DNA from: Candidatus Poribacteria bacterium
GTDB lineage: Bacteria > Abyssobacteria > SURF-5
Assembly (NCBI GenBank): GCA_016215705.1
Contig: JACRIR010000081.1
Coordinates: 1 to 25,086, forward strand
Reading direction: 5' to 3'
DNA length: 25,086 bases
Every line of letters starts with the position of its first letter. Position 1 is the stretch's first letter. The notes below the pieces were generated by a model. The model saw only the letters and a list, made by a program, of their open reading frames with translations, ran no database searches and had not been told where the DNA came from. This document shows positions 6,901 to 13,930 of the stretch, piece after piece. The position numbers were made by a program, and so were the translations under genes.

Positions 6901-7055
6901 ATGGGCAGGCAACAAAAGCGATACCTTACACTGCCAGTGTCGAAAACATAGACGCCTACGACGTCGAAAAATATTCTGAACTGCTCATCAGAGCCGCCGA
7001 AACCGTTTTGCTCAGACGGCTTGAGAAAAAAGACATCGAGGAGGAACTCCTGTAG
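3960..7055 (+). CDS. Family B DNA polymerase (PolB2/Dpo2-like, proofreading motifs lost)
   Basis: 1031 residues from ATG 3960, where MFRGWLFDIYSGERG begins; 53 further open codons upstream are repeat-derived. Polymerase motif A is EIDFASMYP with Asp402. Motif B is KWMLVTCFGYLGYKN, residues 710-724. Motif C is HAIVDSLWV with Asp764, replacing YGDTDS, so the first Asp of DTD is lost and the second, metal-binding one is kept. The exonuclease part (about 190-360) lacks the expected DxE of Exo I (KLSISGNG instead) and a clear Exo II or III, so proofreading is probably absent. This resembles the archaeal PolB2/Dpo2 group; Sulfolobus Dpo2 is reported as a damage-inducible mutagenic polymerase. Repeat elements enlarge the protein at about 67-94, 430-518, 556-690 and 772-817, between motifs and always in frame. 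The lexA and RecA-like neighbours suggest SOS-induced lesion bypass. Activity is inferred. Confidence 0.85.
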   Translation: MFRGWLFDIYSGERGMTLWLIGTDGRRVRLEAPYRPSFFVAGTNYVLERVKGIFRQRNEQAPSYAPRNTQDVTRDTQHVIRNTEHAIRNTPHAPVSFSMTEQRDFWSGRAVPVLRVTTSVRNFHSTVKQIAKISGAELYNCDIPPEQMYLYETGLFPLALCEVEIADDGTVASIRACDSPWDIDYSLPPLEIFKLSISGNGANPNYGGKGHGLKVEVDGTEYLLEESELLDTLDDMLKRYDPDLLLTEWGDSFIIPRLTLMAERQGHPLSLNREPKRSTATRRGSSYFSYGRIIYRAPSRTLFGRWHIDVENSFIASETGLDGLFELARLTKIPIQRLARTSPGTGISSMQLDMAIHDGVLIPWRKRMPEDFKTGLELLVSDKGGLVYLPKPGVYENVMEIDFASMYPAIMVNHNISPETINCSCCEGNHHDEKLSQDSVGANLSARPEQEQDGVNVRINSHLQKGEIPLSPPLQRGSFNIPFYQRGMKGDLPDSSAQLQDNHGGKPHEGKFAAEHPVGEPVPEIGHHVCRKRRGLVPRVLEPILEKRRIYKEIANTNPPLPPFDKEGENKKAKGKEQIEEKAEIPLFPPLQRGSLDFPLYHRGMKGDLGNGEKRNREPGARQKMNPTPCRTKEKEKEITGECESSQQSLKGDSDDSVGATRWVAQEPSSQRATRRVAPTKNCRMDSEKELSEQIRDLKASCKKRQNALKWMLVTCFGYLGYKNARFGRIEAHEAVTALGREKLLQAKEIAERRGFELVHAIVDSLWVSKTPKEEERRKGQREQRDNSGTPCRKVSPNYRAKRGNGEKGKVKEEEKDQQGLLREISESVGIPIALEGNYRWIAFVPSRTAPTVAVANRYFGLFDNGEMKMRGLEVRRSDIPPIVRRMQAEMLKVLSSTSTAEEFARKAPEILEILKRYLARLRSGEVQAADLVISQKLSKNPSEYKTNTAMAAAAGTLLASGIKPQPGERVELILVDSKAHGQATKAIPYTASVENIDAYDVEKYSELLIRAAETVLLRRLEKKDIEEELL
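4157..4240 (+). repeat. Heptanucleotide array (12 units) inside polB
   Basis: Twelve consecutive 7-base units, most of the form ACGNRAY, for example ACGCAAC, ACGTAAT and ACGCGAT. Because 7 is not a multiple of 3, three units make a 21-base period and the protein shows four heptapeptides: RNTQDVT, RDTQHVI, RNTEHAI, RNTPHAP (residues 67-94). Confidence 0.88.
5359..5434 (+). repeat. 76-bp inverted-repeat element inside polB, copy 1
   Basis: Ends are AAATCCCCCT and AGGGGGATTT, a perfect 10-bp terminal inverted repeat. Inside are CCCCCTTTGCAAAGGGGG and a second CCCCTTTTATCAAAGGGG hairpin. It encodes EIPLSPPLQRGS then IPFYQRGMKGDL in the polymerase, between motifs A and B. Confidence 0.88.
5631..5666 (+). 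repeat. Partial C-rich element inside polB
   Basis: A shorter relative (AAATCCCCCCTTGCCCCC facing AAAGAGGGGGAAAA) that encodes NPPLPPFDKEGE. It lies between the two full-length 76-bp copies. The same peptide pattern NPPL-PF-K-G is encoded by the element before the RecA-like gene. Confidence 0.65.
5710..5785 (+). repeat. 76-bp inverted-repeat element inside polB, copy 2
   Basis: Same length and layout as 5359-5434, 351 bases (117 codons) downstream, so the same reading frame is used: EIPLFPPLQRGS then FPLYHRGMKGDL. Ends are AAATTCCCCT and AGGGGGATTT, with one mismatch. Confidence 0.88.
5930..5999 (+). repeat. Paired-palindrome element inside polB (70 bp)
   Basis: A 14-bp perfect terminal inverted repeat, TGTAGGGGCGACCC and GGGTCGCCCCTACA, with a GACCC-GGGTC palindrome at each end. 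It encodes VGATRWVAQ and ATRRVAPT (residues 658-680). It is the outside-out form of the elements at 2843 and 12693. Confidence 0.85.
6315..6357 (+). repeat. 43-bp perfect palindrome inside polB
   Basis: Arms of 20 bases (GATAATTCGGGGACACCTTG and its reverse complement) around CCG. It is translated as DNSGTPCRKVSPNY, in a Lys/Glu-rich insert after motif C. A GGGGACACCTT core is typical of REP-like palindromes in many bacteria. Confidence 0.88.
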
Positions 7056-7068
7056 GGGCTGTTCTTTT

Positions 7069-7096
7069 CATTCATCATTCATCACTCATCATTCCT
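7069..7096. repeat. Heptamer repeat (4 units), left of the SDR gene
   Basis: CATTCAT, CATTCAT, CACTCAT, CATTCCT. It shares an exact 17-base string TTCATCACTCATCATTC with 8107-8123, in the same orientation, so the SDR gene lies between direct repeats. Confidence 0.75.
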
Positions 7097-7136
7097 GCAT
7101 AATTCTCCCGTTTCCCCTTTTACCCTTTTCCCCCTC

Positions 7137-7922
7137 CTATACGCTCCCCATCAGTTCCTCGTAGTCCACGCCGCGCAATCCCTGGCCGCCATCTACAAAG
7201 AACACCTGGCCGGTCACCCAGTCCGAGCGGTCGCTCGCAAGGAAAAGCGCCATTTCAGCGACGTCGCCTGTCTCCCCCATTCGTCTCAGCGGCGTTTCAC
7301 GCACGACGAGTTCTTTCCAGCCCGGCTGGTCGAGATGCCGCTGAATAAGCGGCGTCATGGTTTCACCCGGAGCGATCGCGTTGACGCGTATCTTGTGCTT
7401 GCCTAATTCGACGGCGGCAACACGGGTAACCATGTTGACCGCGGCCTTGGCAGTGCAGTAGCCGATTGCGCCCCCAAGTGGCACACGCGAAGCGGCAGAC
7501 GACAGAGTAACTATCTTTCCACCCGTTTTCTGTTTGACCATCTGTCGCGCCGCGGCCCTGATTCCGTAAAATGCGCCGTGCAGCATTACGTCTATGAGCA
7601 TGTGCCAATGCTCATCGTCGATATCCAACAGCCTGCCGGCGTAATTCAGTCCGGCGCCGTTCACGAGAATGTCGAGTTTGCCAAATCGGCGGGCTGCCTC
7701 TTCAACAGCGGCGTCAACCATTTCGCTCCGGGTGACATCGGCCACAAAAGAATGCACGTGCCCCGGGCCTTGAAACTCGCGCGCAGCCTTCTTCAGGGCG
7801 TCCTCGTTTCGGTCAACCAAAAGCAACTGGGCGCCTTCTCGATGGAAGACACGCGCTATCTCGAGGTCGATGCCCGATGCGGCGCCGGTAATAAGCGCCA
7901 CCTGATTCTCCAACTCTGCCAT
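7137..7922 (-). CDS. Short-chain dehydrogenase/reductase (FabG-like)
   Basis: 261 residues on the minus strand, with Shine-Dalgarno AAAGGAG nine bases before the ATG. A classical SDR fold: cofactor loop TGAASGID near residue 13, NGAG at the usual NNAG position, catalytic Ser in LSSAAS, and Tyr and Lys in YCTAK. The Asp in LLVDRNED, at the end of strand 2, favours NAD(H) over NADP(H). The C-terminal FFVDGGQGL is typical of FabG-like members. The last Gly of the TGxxxGxG loop is Asp here, an unusual change next to the cofactor phosphates. The substrate cannot be told: oxoacyl-ACP, sugar and other alcohol reductases look alike. It converges with polB and has no operon partner. Family assignment is sure; the reaction is not. 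Confidence 0.9.
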   Translation of the reverse strand: MAELENQVALITGAASGIDLEIARVFHREGAQLLLVDRNEDALKKAAREFQGPGHVHSFVADVTRSEMVDAAVEEAARRFGKLDILVNGAGLNYAGRLLDIDDEHWHMLIDVMLHGAFYGIRAAARQMVKQKTGGKIVTLSSAASRVPLGGAIGYCTAKAAVNMVTRVAAVELGKHKIRVNAIAPGETMTPLIQRHLDQPGWKELVVRETPLRRMGETGDVAEMALFLASDRSDWVTGQVFFVDGGQGLRGVDYEELMGSV

Positions 7923-8268
7923 TTGTCTAGACTCCTTTGTATTTCCGGTTCTTCAAAAATAATGGAATTCCGCCGGCAGAATCCCCCTTGCATTCCGCTT
8001 TGCCAAGGGGGGAAAAAGCGATGGCCGGATTCTATCAGAGTTCCCATGTAGGGTCAAGCATAACTGGAGGCGCACACAACACCCCTTTCTTATTCATCTT
8101 TCATCTTTCATCACTCATCATTCAGGAATAATCACGCTTTGCAAAGGGTAGAAGGGACGACAGGACCAGAATCATTGTTCCGGTGTGTTACTACCCCCCC
8201 CTTGCAAAGGGGGGCCAGGGGGATTTACTCTTTGCAAAGGGGATTTGCATCCGGAATGCCCATTATTA
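7923..8268. repeat. Repeat-rich intergenic DNA between the SDR and fdh genes
   Basis: Contains two C-rich element relatives, about 7980-8016 (AATCCCCCTTG facing CCAAGGGGGG) and about 8193-8247 (CCCCCCCCTTGCAAAGGGGG, then GGGGGATTT and TTTGCAAAGGGGATTT), plus the heptamer array at 8095-8122. No gene is supported here. Confidence 0.6.
8095..8122. repeat. Heptamer repeat (4 units), right of the SDR gene
   Basis: CATCTTT, CATCTTT, CATCACT, CATCATT. Same family and orientation as 7069-7096. Confidence 0.75.
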
Positions 8269-8274
8269 TATAAT
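8245..8274 (+). promoter_or_regulatory. Candidate promoter of the formate dehydrogenase gene
   Basis: TATAAT at 8269-8274, within the AT palindrome ATTATATAAT, with a weak TTGCAT 18 bases upstream. Transcription would start near 8281, giving a leader of about 158 bases. The -10 box is strong and the -35 box poor. Confidence 0.4.
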
Positions 8275-8297
8275 ATTTGTAGTCGCAAAAGTGAGGC

Positions 8298-8374
8298 AGG
8301 AACATTGGGTTCGGATGTTCCTCGCAGGCAGCGCGCACGCAGAGCACCCCTTCAAACAATTCTGCAGCGCGTGC
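8298..8374 (+). promoter_or_regulatory. Structured leader of the fdh mRNA
   Basis: Two predicted hairpins: AGGAACAT (8298-8305) with ATGTTCCT (8315-8322) around a 9-base loop, and GCACGC (8335-8340) with GCGTGC (8369-8374), extended inside by AGA/TCT. A molybdenum-cofactor riboswitch would fit the downstream gene, but I do not recognise its conserved bases. Confidence 0.3.
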
Positions 8375-8438
8375 CCGAAAGCGAAGTGAAACATCAGCCG
8401 AAGGGAATGCTTTTGTCACATATTCAAAGAGAGGACTT

Positions 8439-11400
8439 ATGTCAACTGTCAGCGTAGAAGACAAGATCACATTGGCAAAAATAACTATCGATGAGCAGCA
8501 AGTTCTCGCGAACAGCGAGCGTACGATCCTGGAAACTTGCAGAGAGAACAATATCACCATCCCTACGCTTTGCCACGACGAGCAACTGAATCCGCTTGGG
8601 TCGTGTCAATTGTGTGTAGTTGAACTCGAGGGCCACGGGCTCGTCACCTCATGCAACACACGCGTAGCCGACGGGATGGAAATCCGCACAGACAGCGCCA
8701 AAGTCATCGCCTCCCGCAAGAAGATATTGAAGACGCTGCTCGCCGAACACTACGGCGATTGCGTCGCGCCATGCCAGAAGGCATGCCCTGCCGGAATAGA
8801 TATCCAGGGCTACCTCGCGCTGATTGCGCGCGGGGCATTCACCGAAGCTGTCGGGCTCATCAAGGAAAGGCTTCCAATACCGGCAACCATCGGCCGCATA
8901 TGCCCCCACCCGTGCGAGCAGGCATGCCGCAGAAATCTTGTTGACGAACCCCTGTCCATTTGCTCGCTGAAACGTTTTGCGGCCGATCAGGAAATGTCCG
9001 GCGTACGCAAGTTCGTGCCGACTCTCAAGCCCGCAAGCGGCCTCAAAGTCGCAATCGTGGGTGGCGGACCTGCCGGCCTTTCCGCGGCCTATTATCTTGC
9101 CCGAGAAGGACACGCCGCCACCATTTTCGAAACGCTCCCGAAAGCAGGCGGCATGCTGCGCTACGGAATACCTGATTACCGCCTGCCACAAAATATCCTC
9201 GACAAGGAAATCGACTCGATCAAGAACATGGGCGTGAAAATACTGACCGGCAAGTCGCTCGGGAAGGATTTCACGGTGAAGAGCCTTTTGGCGGAAGGCT
9301 ACAATGCGGTGTTCCTTGCCATCGGCGCGCACCAAAGTCAGAAGATGAGGGTCGAAGGCGAAAAACTCCAGGGAGTTCTGCCCGGCATCGATTTCCTTCG
9401 CAATGCGGCGATGGGGAAAGAAACAGGCATGGGCAAACGAGTCGCCGTTGTGGGTGGAGGCAATACAGCCATTGATGCGGCCCGCGTGTCGCTGCGGCTC
9501 GGCGCAGAAGAAGTCACCATCATATACCGTCGCTCGCGAACCGAGATGCCGGCCACCGATTGGGAGGTCGAGGAAGCCGAAGAGGAAGGCGTCAAGCTGC
9601 GTTTCCTCGCGGCCCCCGAAAAAATCATAGGCGAAAACGGAAAAGTCAAAGCCATTGAGTGCATCAAAATGGCGTTGGGCGAACCGGACGCCAGCGGTCG
9701 CAGGCGGCCTGAGCCGGTGGCTCGTTCGCAATTCATCCTGAACGTTGACACTGTCATCGCGGCAATCGGCCAGAAACCGGAACTCTCCTCTCTCAATTCA
9801 GGCGCGGACGTGATGGCGCCCCTATCCCCCGTATCCGAACAAGACGCAATCGCAGTCGAGCGCGGCAACATCACCGCCCACTCCGAGACACTCCTCACCA
9901 ATATGAAGGGTGTCTTTGCAGGCGGCGACTGTGTGACGGGCGCGGCCACCGCAGTCGAGGCCGTCGCAGCAGGAAGAAGAGCCGCAATGGCGATTGACCG
10001 TTTCCTGAAGGGGGAAGACCTCGCGGAGCCCGAAAAACCATTCGAGATCACCAAGGGCAAGCTGGATGAAGTGAACGAAACCGAGTTCGCACACTTCGAG
10101 CGCAAGCCGCGCGCAAAGATGCCGAAGCTCCCGGAGCATGATCGCTTAAAAGGCTTCCCTGAGGTCGAGTTGGGCTTCCCCGAAGAAGTTGCGCGAAAAG
10201 AAGCGTCTCGATGCCTCGAGTGCGGCTGCAAAGCTCAAGATGACTGCGATCTTCGAGACCTCGCAACTGAATACGAACTGGATTCGATGACCGCAACGCG
10301 GAATCTCCGGCTTTTCCCGCGTGATTTGACGCATCCGTTTGTCGAGCGCGACCCCAATAAGTGTATTGCCTGCTCGAAGTGCGTTCACATATGCCAAGAA
10401 GTTCAAGGGGTCGGCGCGCTGAGCCTCGGCTACCGCGTGACACCGGTTGGCACAAGCCTGTCGCTAATGGACACAACGTGCGTCTCGTGCGGACAATGCG
10501 TCGCCACGTGTCCGGTTGGCGCGCTCGTCCGCAAGAAGGGGCTCAAACCTGCTCGCGAGGTCAAGACAATCTGCCCATATTGCGGCGTTGGCTGCGGCAT
10601 CTATCTCGGCGTTCGCGGCGATTTCGTTGTGGACGCGCGGGCGGATTTCGATAATCCTGTCAGCCGTGGCAACCTGTGCGTCAAGGGGCAGTTCGGTCAC
10701 GAATTCATCAATCATCCGGACCGATTGAAGACGCCTCTGATTAAGAAGAACGGCAAGTTTGTTGAGGCAAGCTGGGATGAGGCGCTCGGCCTCATCGCAG
10801 CCAAACTTCCGCAGTACAAAGGCGACCATTTCGCCGCGCTCTCATCGGCGAGGTGCACGAACGAAGACAACTATGTCTTCCAAAAATTCGTAAGGGGGGT
10901 GATGGGCACAAACAACGTAGACCACTGTGCCCGTCTCTGACACTCCCCCTCTGTGGCCGGTCTGGCCACAGCATTCGGCAGCGGCGCCATGACTAATTCC
11001 ATCAATGAAATCGAATCGGCTGCCTGCATCTTGACCATTGGAACAAACACTACATACAATCATCCCGTTATCGGGCTGCGAATCAAGAAGGCAGTCAGAA
11101 ACGGCGCAAAACTGATCGTAGCCAATCCCCGGCGCATACGGCTGTGCCATTTTGCAGACCTCTGGCTGCGGCAACGGCCTGGCACTGACCTGGCGCTTCT
11201 TATGGGCATCATGCGTGTAATCGTCGACGAGCGTCTGTATGATGAAGCCTTTATTTCCGGGCGCTGCGAGAACTTCGACGCATTCAAGAAGTCGCTTGCC
11301 GACTTCGACCTTGATACCGTCGAGAAAATCACCGGCGTGCCGCGCGAACAGATAAAGAAAGCGGCGAGGATGTACGCCGGCACAAAGCCGGCCACACTCC

Positions 11401-12593
11401 TGTATGCTATGGGCATCACGCAACACGCTCACGGAACCGACAACGTGCTCGCCGTCGGCAATCTGGCGATGCTTACCGGCAACATCGGCAAGCCCTCGAG
11501 CGGTGTGAATCCGCTGCGAGGCCAGAACAACGTGCAGGGCTCCTGCGATATGGGCGCTTTGCCGAACGTACTGACCGGCTATCAGCAGGTGGCGGATGAG
11601 GCATCCCGCGACAAGTTCGAAAAAGCGTGGCAGACGAAGCTGTCGCCCAAGCCGGGCATCACGCTCATGGAAATCATGGAAGGCGCAATCGAGGGAAAGA
11701 TTCGCGCCATGTACATCATGGGTGAGAATCCGGCCCTCTCGGACCCGGACAGCAATCACGTCCGCAAGGCGCTCGACAGCCTTGATTTCCTCATCGTGCA
11801 GGACATATTCCTCACCGAGACAGCACAACTCGCCCATGTCGTGTTGCCGGCAGTCTCATTCGCGGAGAAGGACGGAACCTTCACGAATACGGAGCGACGG
11901 GTGCAGAGAGTTCGGAAAGCCATCGAGCCGATCGGCTCAGCGCGACCTGACTGGCAGATAGTCTGCGACATTGCGACCCGTATGGGGCATCCGGGCTTTT
12001 CATTCAACTCCGCCGAAGAAGTATTCGACGAAATCAGAAAACTGACGCCGCAATATGCAGGCATTACATATCAACGATTGGACGAGGCCGGCATCCAGTG
12101 GCCGTGTCCTACTACGGACCATCCGGGCACGCCGATTCTGCACATCGGGAAATTCAGCCGCGGAAAAGGTCACTTCTCCGCGCTTGAATACAAACTATCG
12201 GCCGAAACTCCGGATGAGCAGTATCCGCTCATTCTGGTGACTGAACGCGCACGCTATCACTACCATACGGGCACAATGACTCGTCGCGTCGAGGGTCTTA
12301 ACATACTGCGAGACCAGGAACTCGTCGAGATGAACTCGAAGGATGCTTCCGCCCTTGGAATCGGCGATGGGGAAATGGTGCGCGTGGTTTCCCGGCGTGG
12401 AGAGGTCACAGCGCGCGCTAAGGTCACTGAGGATTCACCGCTCGGCGCGATCTCGATGACATTCCATTTTGTCGAGAGCCCGACGAACGTGCTAACGAAC
12501 CCCGCGCTCGACCCGGTCGCCAAGATTCCGGCTCTCAAAGTCTGCGCAGTGCGCGTGGAAAAACTGACGCAGACAAAAGCCGCCAAATCGTGA
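8439..12593 (+). CDS. fdhA: GltD-fused formate dehydrogenase alpha subunit, selenoprotein
   Basis: One 1384-residue protein read through TGA 10938-10940 as selenocysteine 834, in CARLUHSPSVAGL; ribosome site AGAGAGGA. Domains in order: 2Fe-2S ferredoxin (C45, C56, C59, C72); a GltD-type cluster region (C108, C112, C116, C155, C159, C163); FAD and NAD(P) Rossmann loops (GGGPAGLSAAY near 208, VVGGGNTAIDAAR near 337); an extra Cys group (C592-C603); two 4Fe-4S sites (C642-C652, C681-C691); the FDH cluster (C712, C715, C719, C747); the molybdenum or tungsten bis-MGD domain with U834-H835; and a C-terminal MGD-binding domain from about 1260. It should interconvert formate and CO2, with electrons passing through the clusters to the flavin domain and NAD(P). 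No separate diaphorase subunit is nearby, which the fusion may explain. Function as CO2 reductase or formate oxidase cannot be told. A read as two broken genes is rejected. Confidence 0.95.
10938..10971 (+). promoter_or_regulatory. UGA selenocysteine codon and SECIS hairpin
   Basis: The in-frame TGA (10938-10940) is followed after 10 bases by CTGTGGCC (10951-10958), loop GGTCT (10959-10963) and GGCCACAG (10964-10971), a perfect 8-bp stem. The E. coli fdhF SECIS also has GGUCU in its apical loop, read by SelB. The hairpin is itself coding (VAGLATA region). Confidence 0.92.
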
Positions 12594-12942
12594 AGCGACA
12601 CTGACGCTCGTGAAAAGAGGACATATTCAATCCTCGGATCACACAGCGCTGTACAACCGAAACCAGTGAACGGACAGGGCGAAGAGTAAACAGGGCGCGA
12701 TGAATCGCGCCCCTACAAGTTTTCTTGATTTATTTATGTAGGGGCGCAATCCATTGCGCCCTTGCGATTTGCATGCGAAAGGAACTGTGAATTTGTCCCG
12801 CAATTCCGCAAGTGCAAATGTATTCGCAGGCGAGATGCAGAAAGAGCGCAAAAATATTATGCGAATGAATTCGCACCCGCAGAGGCCTGTGCCGGTTTGA
12901 CAATTACTGGACAGACTCACAATTCTCATATTTGCGCTCGTA
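12594..12942. other. Intergenic DNA between fdh and transketolase
   Basis: No gene is supported. It holds the paired-palindrome element at 12693-12761. A 105-codon open frame from 12762 runs through the promoter and ribosome site of the next gene and is not called. Confidence 0.6.
12693..12761. repeat. Paired-palindrome element, copy B (69 bp)
   Basis: GGGCGCGATGAATCGCGCCC (12693-12712) is identical to the left palindrome of copy A; the right one, GGGCGCAATCCATTGCGCCC (12742-12761), differs by one base. The inner borders CCTAC and GTAGG are kept while the spacer differs. Confidence 0.88.
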
Positions 12943-12971
12943 TTGGAATTAGCGGCATGTTGGTGTATACT
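12943..12971 (+). promoter_or_regulatory. Candidate promoter of the transketolase operon
   Basis: TTGGAA (12943-12948) and TATACT (12966-12971), 17 bases apart. The start of transcription would be near 12978, about 90 bases before the first gene. Confidence 0.5.
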
Positions 12972-13069
12972 GGAAAATGCCAAAGGGCATCCGGATTCTA
13001 CGGTTTGGGACAAGAATCAATGGGCGGGCCCACCACGGAACCGGATGAAATAGGAGAAGGAGAGAGCGT

Positions 13070-13930
13070 ATGGCGTTGACTAAAGAGGAGAGGCAGAAGT
13101 TATATGCTCAGGCCAAACAACTGAGGAATGACATCGTTGACGTAACCAGTTGGGCCGGGGGCGCACACATCGGCGGAGGATTGAGTGTCATCGACATTCT
13201 GACCATCCTTTATTTCAAGTACCTGAGGATCGACCCGAAGAACCCGTGTTGGGAGGATAGGGACCGTCTCGTCTTGAGTAAGGGCCATGCCGCCGTGGCA
13301 TATGTGCCCGTCCTTGCAAGGCGCGGGTTTTTCAACGTAGAAGAGATGAAAACCTTCAACAAGTTCAAGAGTCCCTTCGGAATGCATCCCGATTCGAAAA
13401 AAGTGTGCGGTTGCGATGCTTCTACCGGCTCGCTGGGGCATGGTCTCCCTATGGCAGTGGGAATGGCTCTCGGCGCTCGCGTACTCGGCAAGGACATCAA
13501 GGTCTACTGCGTCCTGGGCGACGGCGAATGCAATGAAGGAAGCATTTGGGAAGCCTTGATGGCCGCCGCTCAATTCAAGCTCACCAATCTGATCACAATA
13601 ATCGACCGAAATCGGCTGATGATAGACGGACCGACGGAAAAAGTGATGGGAGTCGAACCGTTGCCGGATAAACTCAAGGCATTCGGAATGGAAGTGGTGA
13701 CAGTGGACGGGCATGACATGGACGGCCTGTCCGAAGGAATAGATAAAGCGCTCGCCGGCAAGGAAAAACCTGTCGTCGTCCTGGCCAATACGGTCAAGGG
13801 CAAGGGTGTCAATTTCATGGAAGATCAGGTCCCGTGGCACTATGGATCCATCGATGCAGCGCTGAAGGAAAAGGCCCATGGCTCGATAGAAAAGATGTAC
13901 GAAGCGATATTAAAAGGAGTGAGCTCATGA
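13070..13930 (+). CDS. Transketolase, N-terminal (TPP diphosphate-binding) subunit
   Basis: 286 residues with a strong ribosome site, GGAGAAGGAG. This half of a split transketolase binds the diphosphate of thiamine through GDGECNEGS and the downstream Asn in IIDRN. Other family marks are SKGHAAVA, GMHPDSK, TGSLGHGLPMAVGMALG and VLANTVKGKGV. Together with the next gene it should move two-carbon ketol units between sugar phosphates in the non-oxidative pentose phosphate pathway. The stop overlaps the next start as ATGA, so the subunits are translationally coupled. Split transketolases are common in archaea and in many anaerobic bacteria. A DXS-like or other ketol-transfer role is possible but less likely. 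Confidence 0.94.
   Translation: MALTKEERQKLYAQAKQLRNDIVDVTSWAGGAHIGGGLSVIDILTILYFKYLRIDPKNPCWEDRDRLVLSKGHAAVAYVPVLARRGFFNVEEMKTFNKFKSPFGMHPDSKKVCGCDASTGSLGHGLPMAVGMALGARVLGKDIKVYCVLGDGECNEGSIWEALMAAAQFKLTNLITIIDRNRLMIDGPTEKVMGVEPLPDKLKAFGMEVVTVDGHDMDGLSEGIDKALAGKEKPVVVLANTVKGKGVNFMEDQVPWHYGSIDAALKEKAHGSIEKMYEAILKGVSS

Noticed and set aside
8649-9731. Long minus-strand open frame opposite the formate dehydrogenase
   Set aside because: It is a shadow of a high-GC coding region; the plus-strand frame has clear domains and cofactor motifs.
10938-10952. Apparent stop or frameshift splitting the formate dehydrogenase gene
   Set aside because: The frame is unchanged on both sides, the TGA falls at the known Sec position, and a SECIS-like hairpin follows.
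12762-13079. 105-codon open frame before transketolase
   Set aside because: It starts at the edge of a repeat, crosses the candidate promoter and overlaps the transketolase start.
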